From an uncultured Burkholderiales bacterium (GTDB taxonomy: Bacteria; Pseudomonadota; Gammaproteobacteria; Burkholderiales; Burkholderiaceae_C), in contig CALCBL010000337.1 in the NCBI GenBank assembly GCA_937897495.1, forward strand, positions 1 through 8,512: DNA of 8,512 bases, in the 5' to 3' direction. Under the pieces are notes generated by a model that was not told where the DNA came from, did no database searches, and saw only the letters and a program-made list of their open reading frames with translations. This document shows, one piece after another, positions 1-6,133 of the stretch. Position numbers and translations under genes: made by a program. Each line of letters starts with the position of its first letter. Within the stretch, counting starts at the first letter, position 1.

Positions 1-1020
1 GCCATTGTTGGCCAAGACGACATGAAAATGGCCATCTTGCTGACGGCTATCGACCCCAGCATCGGGGGCGTTTTGGTGTTTGGTGATCGCGGTACTGGCA
101 AGTCGACGGCCGTCAGGGCATTGGCTGCACTTTTGCCCAAAATGCGTGCCGTGGTGGGTTGCCCCTATGGCTGCGACCCAGAAAATGCCAAGTGCCCAGA
201 CTGCTTGGCTAAGGCGGCAGCGGGCAGCAAAGCGGGCGCCACCACAAAAACCAGCCATTTGGTCTCGGTGCCGGTGGTTGACTTGCCATTGGGTGCCACT
301 GAAGACCGGGTGGTCGGCGCTTTGGATCTTGAGCGGGCCCTTTCACAAGGCGTGAAAGCCTTTGAGCCTGGACTGTTGGCGCGCGCCAACAGGGGTTATT
401 TGTACATCGATGAGGTCAACTTGCTGGAAGACCATTTGGTCGACCTGCTGATTGACGTGGCCGCTTCGGGCGAAAACGTGGTGGAACGGGAAGGCCTGAG
501 CGTGAGGCACCCAGCGCGCTTCGTTCTCATTGGCAGCGGCAATCCGGAGGAAGGCGAGTTAAGGCCCCAGTTGTTAGACCGCTTTGGCTTGTCCGTGGAA
601 GTGAAAACACCAGACACACTGGCACAGCGCGTGGAAGTGGTGAAACGCCGAGACGCCTTCGAGCAAGGGCCACAAGCCTTTACCGACGCATGGAAAAAAG
701 AAGACGACCGCGTCAGGCGCAGCATTGTGGCGGCCCGCAAACGTTTACCAAACGTGGCCATTCCCGATCAAGCCCGCGAATTTGCCGCCCAACTCTGCAT
801 GAGCTTAGGCACCGATGGCTTGCGCGGCGATCTGACACTGGTTCGCGCGGCGCGGGCCGAGGCTGCATTGCAAGGCGCATCCAAAGTTGAACAAAAGCAC
901 CTGATTCGGGTGGCGCCCTCTGCGCTTCGTCATCGGCTTCGCCGCAACCCCCTTGATGATTCAGGCTCTTCGACGCGCGTCGAAAGAGCACTGGCAGAGC
1001 TCACGGCACCCAAGCCCTAA
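1..1020 (+). CDS. bchI: Magnesium chelatase ATPase subunit BchI, 5' partial
   Basis: BchI is the AAA+ ATPase subunit of magnesium chelatase. With BchD it forms a ring complex that drives Mg2+ insertion into protoporphyrin IX held by BchH, in the cytoplasm. The frame is open from base 1 (AIVGQDDMKMAILL), and family members have residues before this point, so the true start lies upstream and the ATG at 22 is internal. Visible motifs are Walker A GDRGTGKST at 82-108, Walker B YLYIDE at 400-414, the sensor-1 region SGNPEEGELRPQ with its Asn at 541, and LLDRFG with the arginine finger at 580-582. A four-cysteine patch (codons at 160, 172, 193 and 202) follows the Walker A helix. The C-terminal helical part includes DGLRGDLTLVRAARA. 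The stop is TAA. bchD follows 36 bases later in the same reading frame. Confidence 0.97.
   Translation, partial: AIVGQDDMKMAILLTAIDPSIGGVLVFGDRGTGKSTAVRALAALLPKMRAVVGCPYGCDPENAKCPDCLAKAAAGSKAGATTKTSHLVSVPVVDLPLGATEDRVVGALDLERALSQGVKAFEPGLLARANRGYLYIDEVNLLEDHLVDLLIDVAASGENVVEREGLSVRHPARFVLIGSGNPEEGELRPQLLDRFGLSVEVKTPDTLAQRVEVVKRRDAFEQGPQAFTDAWKKEDDRVRRSIVAARKRLPNVAIPDQAREFAAQLCMSLGTDGLRGDLTLVRAARAEAALQGASKVEQKHLIRVAPSALRHRLRRNPLDDSGSSTRVERALAELTAPKP
965..989. repeat. Near-perfect inverted repeat (potential RNA hairpin) in the 3' end of bchI
   Basis: The core TTCGACGCGCGTCGAA (969-984) is a perfect 16-bp palindrome. Flanking GCTC and AGAGC extend it: arms 965-974 and 979-989 pair over 10 bp with one bulged A and a GCGC loop. 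It lies inside coding sequence, about 30 bases before the bchI stop. No T tract follows, so it is not a classical terminator. Any role at the bchI/bchD junction is unproven, and codon choice in Arg/Val-rich coding sequence could explain it. Confidence 0.6.
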
Positions 1021-1056
1021 CCCAACAACACCTCAGCGAACAGGCCCTTCCCTCCT

Positions 1057-2904
1057 ATGCAAGGCGACGCCGCAACCATCGCTGCACTTTTTGCAGTCGA
1101 CCCAGTGGGTCTGGGCGGTGTGGCACTTCGATCTCCTGCCTGCGACAACCGAGACCAGTGGTTGGCGCTTTTAAAAAGCCTCTTACCAACACAAACTCCC
1201 TTGAGGCGAGTGCCCCTGAACATCAATGACACCGCCTTGTTGGGCGGACTTGACTTGGGCGCTACCCTGCAGGCGGGCAAGCCCATCGCCCTCAAAGGCT
1301 TGCTGTCACAAGCCGATGGCGGCGTGTTGGTTTTGGCCATGGCCGAGCGCATGAGTTTGTCGTCAGCAGCCCGCTTTGGCAGCGTGCTTGACACCGGCAT
1401 GGTGGCTTTGCAACGGGATGGTTTGGACACATCGGCCAAGGCCAGCTTAGGCTTGGTGGCCCTTGATGAAGGCGCCAGCGACGACGAGCAAATGCCAGCA
1501 GGCCTGGCGGATCGACTGGCATTTCGCTTGCTGATGGGCGCGCAAGACGAGGACGAAGAAGGACCCGAATGGACAGCTCAAGAAGTGCTGAATGCACGCG
1601 AGCGTTTGTCACAAGTGACGATAGACGACGAAGCGGTGCAAGCCCTGTGTGCCGCTGCGTTAGCGCTGGGTATAGATTCTCTGAGGGCTAGTGTGTTTGC
1701 CGTGCGCGTGGCACGGGCCGCTGCTGCGTTAGCCGGCAGCAACACCGTTGAAGAAGAACACACCGGCGTCGCTGCCCGATTGGTGCTGGCACCTCGTGCA
1801 ACACGTCTGCCACCCGCAGCGCCGCCAGAAAATGAGGCGCAAGACACGCCAGCAGAAAATCAAGAGCCGCCGAAAAATTCAGATTCGGACAACAAATCGG
1901 AGCCTCCCGAGCCCCCTTCAAAACCTGATGCCCCAGATGCTGAGAACAAAGACGAGTCCAATGCCGATGGCGATCAAGAAGAAGCGCAAGACGAAGACCC
2001 TGGCTTGCCTGAAAATTTAGCCGAGTTGGTGCTCGAAGCAGCCCAAGCCGCCATTCCTTCTGGCCTTTTGGCCCGTTTGAAAATGGGCCAGTTACACCGT
2101 GCCAAAACACCCACATCGGGCAGTGCAGGCGCTCTGCAAAAAAATGCATTGCGCGGCCGGCCAGTGGGCGCACGCAAAGGCGAGCCGCGTGCGGGGCAAC
2201 GCATCAATGTGCTTGAAACGCTCAGGGCTGCAGCACCTTGGCAAAAACTTCGGCAGCGACAACAAGCCCCCACTGATGGTCAGATACAACGCATTGTGGT
2301 GCGCAAAGAAGATTTCCATGTCACGCGCTTTCGCCAATCAGGGCAGACCACCACGGTGTTTGTGGTCGACGCTTCTGGCTCCTCTGCGCTCAACCGTTTG
2401 GCCGAAGCCAAGGGCGCCGTTGAATTGTTGTTGGCCGACTGTTATGTGCGGCGCGACAGTGTGGCGGTGCTTGCATTCAGAGGTCAAACAGCGGAGCTGA
2501 TTTTGCCGCCCACTCGCTCTTTGGCACGTGCCAAACGCAGCTTGGCCGGTTTGCCCGGTGGTGGTGGCACGCCGCTGGCGCATGCCATTGATGCGGCCAT
2601 CTTGTTGGCAGATCAGCTGAGAAAAAAAGGCGAGACACCCATCGTGGTCCTGCTGACAGATGGCAAGGGCAACATTGCACGCGATGGCAGACCCGGTAGA
2701 GCGCAGGCCGCCACAGACGCTTTGGCAGCAGCCACAGAAATGCGCCTGAGAGGCTTTAGCACATTGCTGGTGGACACCTCGCCTCAAGCACAAGATGCTG
2801 CCAAAAATTTGGCCCAAGCGATGGGCGCGCAATACCTGGCCTTGCCTTATGCCGGCGCCAATTCCTTGAACCAAGCAGTTCGCGCGGTGGCTGGCCGGTC
2901 TTGA
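1057..2904 (+). CDS. bchD: Magnesium chelatase subunit BchD
   Basis: BchD is the 615-residue subunit that scaffolds the BchI ring and couples it to BchH during Mg insertion into protoporphyrin IX. The N-terminal part (about 1-245) is a BchI-like AAA+ module whose P-loop is degraded: where BchI has GDRGTGKS, this protein has RSPACDNRD, as expected for a BchD that does not hydrolyse ATP itself. A Pro/Glu/Asp-rich linker spans about 252-314. The C-terminal third is a VWA (integrin I) domain with a complete MIDAS: D438-x-S440-x-S442, T505 in GGGGTPL and D535 in LLTDGKG. The ATG at 1057 is the first start after the bchI stop in this frame and begins the homologous region closely. No good Shine-Dalgarno is visible (the upstream stretch is pyrimidine-rich), which suggests translational coupling with bchI. 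Confidence 0.96.
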   Translation: MQGDAATIAALFAVDPVGLGGVALRSPACDNRDQWLALLKSLLPTQTPLRRVPLNINDTALLGGLDLGATLQAGKPIALKGLLSQADGGVLVLAMAERMSLSSAARFGSVLDTGMVALQRDGLDTSAKASLGLVALDEGASDDEQMPAGLADRLAFRLLMGAQDEDEEGPEWTAQEVLNARERLSQVTIDDEAVQALCAAALALGIDSLRASVFAVRVARAAAALAGSNTVEEEHTGVAARLVLAPRATRLPPAAPPENEAQDTPAENQEPPKNSDSDNKSEPPEPPSKPDAPDAENKDESNADGDQEEAQDEDPGLPENLAELVLEAAQAAIPSGLLARLKMGQLHRAKTPTSGSAGALQKNALRGRPVGARKGEPRAGQRINVLETLRAAAPWQKLRQRQQAPTDGQIQRIVVRKEDFHVTRFRQSGQTTTVFVVDASGSSALNRLAEAKGAVELLLADCYVRRDSVAVLAFRGQTAELILPPTRSLARAKRSLAGLPGGGGTPLAHAIDAAILLADQLRKKGETPIVVLLTDGKGNIARDGRPGRAQAATDALAAATEMRLRGFSTLLVDTSPQAQDAAKNLAQAMGAQYLALPYAGANSLNQAVRAVAGRS

Positions 2905-2917
2905 AAAGAAGCTGAAT

Positions 2918-3820
2918 GTGAGCCCACGCCAAGCTTTAAATTGGGACACCGATGGCCGCCACTGGCCTTTGCGGCAGCTTTCAAGTTTTATAGAAACGCC
3001 CAGGCTTCGCTGGCATGTGCAAATCGCCCAGCACCCCAATCCACAAGCCAAGAGCATCTTGCTGTTGCACGGCACAGGCGCATCGACCCATTCTTGGCGC
3101 CATCTAATGCCTTTGCTGCGCGACCACTACACGGTGATTGCAATCGATTTTCCGGGCCATGGTTTCACCGCCATGCCGCAGGATTCTGACGTTGCCACTT
3201 TGTTTTCAATTCAGGGCATGGCAGCAGGTGTGGCCGAGTTGTTGGCACAAATGCAGTTCAAGCCTGACATCGTGGTCGGCCATTCTGCAGGCGCTGCAGT
3301 GGCTTGCATGTTGACGCTCGACGGGCATCTAAAGCCGCAACGCCTGGTCTCTTTGAACGGTGCTTTGCTGCCCTTGGATGGCGTAGCTGGACAAGTTTTT
3401 TCACCCTTGGCCAAGGTGCTGACCAAGGCACCCTGGATGCCCGAGTTGTTTTCATGGCAGGCGGCGCGCGCCTCCGTACTGAATAAGCTTTTGGAGGGCA
3501 CTGGCTCAAAGCTGGATACCGAAGGCACCCAGCTCTACCGAACTTTGATCAGCAACCCATCCCATGCACAAGCTGCGCTTCACATGATGGCGCACTGGGA
3601 TTTGCACACCTTTTGGGAGCGGCTTCGCACGCTGCAAGACCCTCTCACCTTGATTGTCGGCTCGCAAGATTGGATTGTGCCGCCGTCTGTGGCCTATCGC
3701 GTGGCCGAATCACTGCCGCATCTGCGAAGCCAAGACATCATTTCACTGCCCAACCTGGGGCACCTCGCGCATGAGGAGCAGGCGCAGTGGGTGGCCGATG
3801 TGATCTGCCCCATGAGCTAG
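2918..3820 (+). CDS. bchO: BchO, alpha/beta hydrolase of the Mg chelatase gene group
   Basis: This is a 300-residue alpha/beta-fold hydrolase. BchO proteins are encoded beside bchI and bchD in purple bacteria and are linked to the magnesium-chelation step, but their substrate is not established. The sequence shows the oxyanion-hole motif LLLHGTG (H51-G54), the nucleophile elbow VVGHSAG with S123, the acid D251 in VGSQDWIVPP and the base H282 in LGHLAHEE, so the catalytic triad is intact. The start is GTG at 2918. The overlapping ATG at 2916 is followed at once by TGA and cannot be used in another frame. A purine-rich GAAAAGAAG stretch lies upstream. The gene begins 13 bases after the bchD stop, consistent with a bchIDO operon. 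Bacteriochlorophyll context and length favour BchO over a generic hydrolase. Confidence 0.92.
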   Translation: MSPRQALNWDTDGRHWPLRQLSSFIETPRLRWHVQIAQHPNPQAKSILLLHGTGASTHSWRHLMPLLRDHYTVIAIDFPGHGFTAMPQDSDVATLFSIQGMAAGVAELLAQMQFKPDIVVGHSAGAAVACMLTLDGHLKPQRLVSLNGALLPLDGVAGQVFSPLAKVLTKAPWMPELFSWQAARASVLNKLLEGTGSKLDTEGTQLYRTLISNPSHAQAALHMMAHWDLHTFWERLRTLQDPLTLIVGSQDWIVPPSVAYRVAESLPHLRSQDIISLPNLGHLAHEEQAQWVADVICPMS

Positions 3821-3840
3821 TCAGCAGCCAGCACATTTTG

Positions 3841-3862
3841 AATTTAATTTAAAAAACCAAGG
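3841..3862 (+). promoter_or_regulatory. A/T tract upstream of the crtE -35, possible UP element
   Basis: An A/T-rich run (AATTTAATTTAAAAAACC...) sits just upstream of the TTGACA box, roughly -45 to -66 from the predicted transcription start. Its position fits contact by the RNA polymerase alpha subunit. Only composition and position support the call. No clear terminator for the bchIDO genes is visible in the 3821-3871 stretch. Confidence 0.3.
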
Positions 3863-3871
3863 CAACTACTG

Positions 3872-3900
3872 TTGACAGGCACTTTTGATGTGTCTATATT
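3872..3900 (+). promoter_or_regulatory. Sigma70-type promoter of crtE
   Basis: A consensus -35 TTGACA (3872-3877) is followed by exactly 17 bases and a -10 TATATT (3895-3900). The transcription start would be near 3907, giving a leader of about 65 bases before the crtE ATG at 3972. This is the best promoter match in the window. The -10 lies inside a PpsR-type palindrome, so repressor binding would compete directly with RNA polymerase. Confidence 0.75.
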
Positions 3901-3908
3901 TGTTTACA
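3891..3908. promoter_or_regulatory. PpsR/CrtJ-type operator over the crtE -10
   Basis: TGTCTATATTTGTTTACA is a perfect TGT-N12-ACA, the recognised binding pattern of the aerobic photosynthesis repressor PpsR/CrtJ. The dyad extends outward to ATGTGT and ACACAT (3888-3893 and 3906-3911), giving 6-bp arms. It covers the -10 element, the classical position for repression of crt and bch promoters under oxygen. The regulator gene is not in this window. Confidence 0.75.
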
Positions 3909-3915
3909 CATACAA

Positions 3916-3935
3916 GTGACAACTTAAATTGTCAC
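3916..3935. promoter_or_regulatory. Second dyad downstream of the crtE promoter
   Basis: GTGACAACTTAAATTGTCAC has 9 of 10 symmetric base pairs. Aligned on its centre it reads TGA-N12-TCA (3917-3934), a one-base-per-arm variant of TGT-N12-ACA. It is separated by 8 bp from the first operator (centres 3899.5 and 3925.5, 26 bp apart). It may be a variant second PpsR site, an operator for another regulator, or an RNA hairpin near the 5' end of the crtE message. Confidence 0.5.
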
Positions 3936-3959
3936 CTGACCCAAGGTACAACATTTATT

Positions 3960-3963
3960 GGAG
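3960..3963 (+). promoter_or_regulatory. crtE ribosome binding site
   Basis: GGAG lies 8 bases before the ATG at 3972 and decides the crtE start. The longer reading frame opens at a TTG (3885) that sits between the -35 and -10 boxes of the crtE promoter and so would not be transcribed. Confidence 0.75.
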
Positions 3964-3971
3964 CCACGCAC

Positions 3972-4880
3972 ATGAAGGCAATCACAAGAATCGAGCAGTG
4001 TCTGGCCATGGCCTTAGCGTCTGCCGAAGACCCCAGTTGCCCTCCTAAGTTGGCTGGTGCGGTTCGCCATGCGGTGTTTCCGGGCGGTGCTCGCGTTCGC
4101 CCCCAGTTGGCCTTGGCCGTTGCCCATGCTTGTGGCATGGACGATCCTCGCCTGAGCGAAGGTGTTGCAGTGGCCATTGAACTGATGCACTGCGCCTCCT
4201 TGGTGCACGATGACCTGCCCTGTTTTGACGATGCCAAAACACGCCGCGGCCGTGCCTCGGTGCATTTCGCCTATGGCGAACCTTTGGCCGTGCTAACAGG
4301 CGACGCCTTGATCGTTTTGGCCTTCCAGACACTGGCTGCAGCCGCCAGCCAATCGCCGCTGCGGTTGCCCGGATTAATGCACATCGTTGCCTCTTGCGTC
4401 GGCATGCCCTCGGGCATTGTGGCTGGCCAAGCCTGGGAATCTGAATCGCGCGTGTCTCTTATGCAATACCAGCGCGCCAAAACCGGTGCGCTGTTTGTAG
4501 CAGCCACCAGTGCGGGCGCATTGAGCGCAGGCGCGGATCCCAAGCAATGGCAAGCCTTGGGCGACTGTTTAGGCGAGGCTTACCAAGTGGCCGACGACAT
4601 TCGTGACGTCATGGGTCAAGCCGATCTGTTGGGCAAGCCCGTCGGTCAAGATGCGCAGCACGACAGGCCGAACGCCATTGCCAACCTCGGACTGTCAGGC
4701 GCCATTGCCCATTTTGAATCGCTCATTCAAGCTGCTTCAGATTCCATTCCAGAAGGACCTAACGCCAAGTCGATGCGTGAGTTGGTGATGCAACAGTCTG
4801 AGCGTTTGGTGCCCCGTGCGGCTTGCAATGCTTACCGCGCCGGCACAAGTACCGGCAACAACCAAAGCGTTTCTCATTGA
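3972..4880 (+). CDS. crtE: Geranylgeranyl diphosphate synthase CrtE
   Basis: CrtE is a 302-residue trans-isoprenyl diphosphate synthase making GGPP from shorter allylic diphosphates and IPP, for carotenoids and as precursor of the bacteriochlorophyll tail. The first aspartate-rich motif is DDLPCFDD (D80-D81...D86-D87), followed by KTRRGR and SVHFAYGEPLAVLTGDAL. The second is DDIRD (D208-D212), and the N-terminal substrate-binding GGARVRP is present. The reading frame stays open upstream to a TTG at 3885, but the family N-terminus (MKAITRIEQCL), the GGAG site and the promoter position fix the start at 3972. The gene has its own promoter and PpsR-type operator. crtF starts 1 base after its stop, so the two are probably translationally coupled. 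Family membership is certain. The product chain length (C20) rests on the cluster context. Confidence 0.94.
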   Translation: MKAITRIEQCLAMALASAEDPSCPPKLAGAVRHAVFPGGARVRPQLALAVAHACGMDDPRLSEGVAVAIELMHCASLVHDDLPCFDDAKTRRGRASVHFAYGEPLAVLTGDALIVLAFQTLAAAASQSPLRLPGLMHIVASCVGMPSGIVAGQAWESESRVSLMQYQRAKTGALFVAATSAGALSAGADPKQWQALGDCLGEAYQVADDIRDVMGQADLLGKPVGQDAQHDRPNAIANLGLSGAIAHFESLIQAASDSIPEGPNAKSMRELVMQQSERLVPRAACNAYRAGTSTGNNQSVSH

Positions 4881-4881
4881 T

Positions 4882-6075
4882 ATGAAAACGCTGGATCTGG
4901 CCTCACCTGCACAGCGCTTGGGTCGCAAGACGCCTTGGCGAGACTCGCTGGCAGCGGTCTGGGATCGCATGATGACCAGCACGTCTTTGTACCGCTGGAG
5001 TGTTTCCAATCCTCTCACCCGATGGATCACACAGCGCCGTGCGCGCCAAGTGTTTGACCTGATGGCGGGTTTTGTGTATTCACAAGTTCTGTTGGCATGT
5101 GTGCGTTTGCGCATTTTGGAAACGGTTGCCGAACGCCCACGCACCCTCGAAGAATTGGCCCAGTTCACCAACCTGCCTGTGGCTGGTTTGCAGCGTTTGT
5201 TGCAATCGGCACTGGCCTTGCGCTTGCTAGATTTGCGCAGTGAAGGACGCTATGGCTTGGGCGCATTGGGTGCCCCTGTGGCGGGCCATGTTGGCATTCG
5301 CGCCATGATTGAACACCATGCTGTGTTGTACCAAGACATGCAAGACCCTGTGGCCATGCTCAAGGGCACAGACCAGCCGGGCGCCATGTCGCAATACTGG
5401 CCCTACACCATTGAAGAGCAAAACGCGCAACGCGCAGCGACGAATGCCGCACAAGCTGAAAAATTCACGCGCTACTCCAACCTCATGTCAGCGTCACAGC
5501 CCTTCGTGGTGGATGAAATTTTTGCCAGCTACTCGTTTGATGAGCACCGCTGCGTGCTCGACGTGGGCGGTGGTCAAGGCACCTTTTTAGGCCGCTTGGC
5601 ACAACACGCCAAGCACTTGCAGTTGCATTTGTTTGACTTGCCTGAAGTGGCGACTCTCGCCCGCGCCAACTTTGAACGTCAAGGCATTGCGGATCGCGCA
5701 ACGGCCAATCCTGGTAGTTTTTTAGAAGACGCACTGCCCCTTGGCGCCGACTTGGTCACTTTGATCCGTGTGGCGCATGACCATCCCGATGCCGATGTGA
5801 AAACAGCCCTGCGCGCCATCTACGAAGCGCTGCCTGTAGGCGGTACTTTGCTCTTGGCAGAGCCCATGGCCCAAGAGCCCGACCAAACACCTCACGGCGA
5901 TGCTTATTTCCATTTTTACCTGCTGGCCATGGGCGCGGGCAGATTGCGCACAGCCCGTGAGTTGATGGCCATGATGACCGAGGCTGGCTTCTCGAATTTG
6001 GAGTTGGTGCCAAACCCCATGCCACTGCAAACGCAGATCTTGGTGGGCCGAAAGTCACAGGGTTTACACCTGTAA
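4882..6075 (+). CDS. crtF: Hydroxyneurosporene/demethylspheroidene O-methyltransferase CrtF
   Basis: CrtF is a SAM-dependent methyltransferase of 397 residues, close to the roughly 390 residues of known CrtF. It methylates the C1 hydroxyl of acyclic carotenoids in the spheroidene and spirilloxanthin pathways. The N-terminal dimerisation/winged-helix domain (about 58-160) contains FDLMAGFVYSQVLLACVRL and a recognisable LEELAQFTNLPVAGLQRLLQ helix-turn-helix. The SAM motif I is VLDVGGGQGTFLG (D227-G233). The LIRVAHDHPD stretch holds the presumed catalytic H299, equivalent to the HDW histidine of plant O-methyltransferases. The ATG at 4882 is preferred, 1 base after the crtE TGA. An in-frame GTG at 4816 would add 22 residues and overlap crtE by 65 bases. 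No strong Shine-Dalgarno supports either, which fits coupling to crtE. Its presence implies methoxylated acyclic carotenoids. Confidence 0.92.
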   Translation: MKTLDLASPAQRLGRKTPWRDSLAAVWDRMMTSTSLYRWSVSNPLTRWITQRRARQVFDLMAGFVYSQVLLACVRLRILETVAERPRTLEELAQFTNLPVAGLQRLLQSALALRLLDLRSEGRYGLGALGAPVAGHVGIRAMIEHHAVLYQDMQDPVAMLKGTDQPGAMSQYWPYTIEEQNAQRAATNAAQAEKFTRYSNLMSASQPFVVDEIFASYSFDEHRCVLDVGGGQGTFLGRLAQHAKHLQLHLFDLPEVATLARANFERQGIADRATANPGSFLEDALPLGADLVTLIRVAHDHPDADVKTALRAIYEALPVGGTLLLAEPMAQEPDQTPHGDAYFHFYLLAMGAGRLRTARELMAMMTEAGFSNLELVPNPMPLQTQILVGRKSQGLHL

Positions 6076-6076
6076 A
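6063..6076. repeat. Short inverted repeat at the crtF stop codon
   Basis: TTTACA-CC-TGTAAA is a 6-bp-arm dyad spanning the crtF TAA (6073-6075). Its centre (6069.5) is exactly 26 bp upstream of the centre of the first bchC operator, the same step that separates the two operators. It lacks the TGT-N12-ACA frame, so it is recorded as a repeat and not as a PpsR site. Confidence 0.4.
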
Positions 6077-6086
6077 TGGATTTATT

Positions 6087-6104
6087 TGTAAATATTTGTT
6101 GACA
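6087..6104. promoter_or_regulatory. PpsR/CrtJ-type operator 1 of bchC (over the -35)
   Basis: TGTAAATATTTGTTGACA is a perfect TGT-N12-ACA. Its right half contains the TTGACA (6099-6104) proposed as the bchC -35 box. Together with the site at 6113 it forms a tandem pair 8 bp apart, as at the bchC promoter of Rhodobacter capsulatus, where CrtJ binds cooperatively. Confidence 0.75.
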
Positions 6105-6126
6105 CAAATCATTGTAAGAGTAAATA
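6099..6126 (+). promoter_or_regulatory. Candidate bchC promoter between crtF and bchC
   Basis: A consensus -35 TTGACA (6099-6104) is followed after 16 bases by the weak -10 candidate TAAATA (6121-6126). TATACA at 6125 is a better -10 match, but its 20-bp spacing is too long. The -35 is convincing and the -10 is not, so repressor or activator dependence is likely. With this -10 the transcript would start near 6133, directly at the bchC ATG. Confidence 0.5.
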
Positions 6127-6130
6127 TACA
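6113..6130. promoter_or_regulatory. PpsR/CrtJ-type operator 2 of bchC (over the -10)
   Basis: TGTAAGAGTAAATATACA is a perfect TGT-N12-ACA with TGTA/TACA arms. It starts 8 bp after operator 1 (26 bp centre to centre) and ends 3 bases before the bchC ATG at 6134. It covers the proposed -10 region. Confidence 0.75.
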
Positions 6131-6133
6131 GTC

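Noticed and set aside
1688..2173. 161-codon antisense open frame inside bchD
   Set aside because: It mirrors the low-complexity Pro/Glu/Asp linker region of BchD and shows no domain or ribosome site.
2338..3075. 245-codon antisense open frame over the bchD/bchO junction
   Set aside because: It runs opposite two clearly identified genes, has no recognisable domain and is explained by codon bias of bchD and bchO.
3821..3871. Rho-independent terminator after bchO
   Set aside because: No GC-rich hairpin followed by a T run is visible; only an A/T tract is present.
3885..3971. Longer crtE reading frame opening with TTG at 3885
   Set aside because: This start lies between the -35 and -10 boxes of the crtE promoter, has no ribosome site and adds residues with no family similarity. 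ATG 3972 has GGAG at proper distance.
6094..6109. ATTTGT-TGAC-ACAAAT dyad around the bchC -35, considered as an FNR-type site
   Set aside because: The arms do not match TTGAT-N4-ATCAA, and the stretch is already explained by the PpsR box and the TTGACA -35. AT-rich sequence gives such dyads easily.
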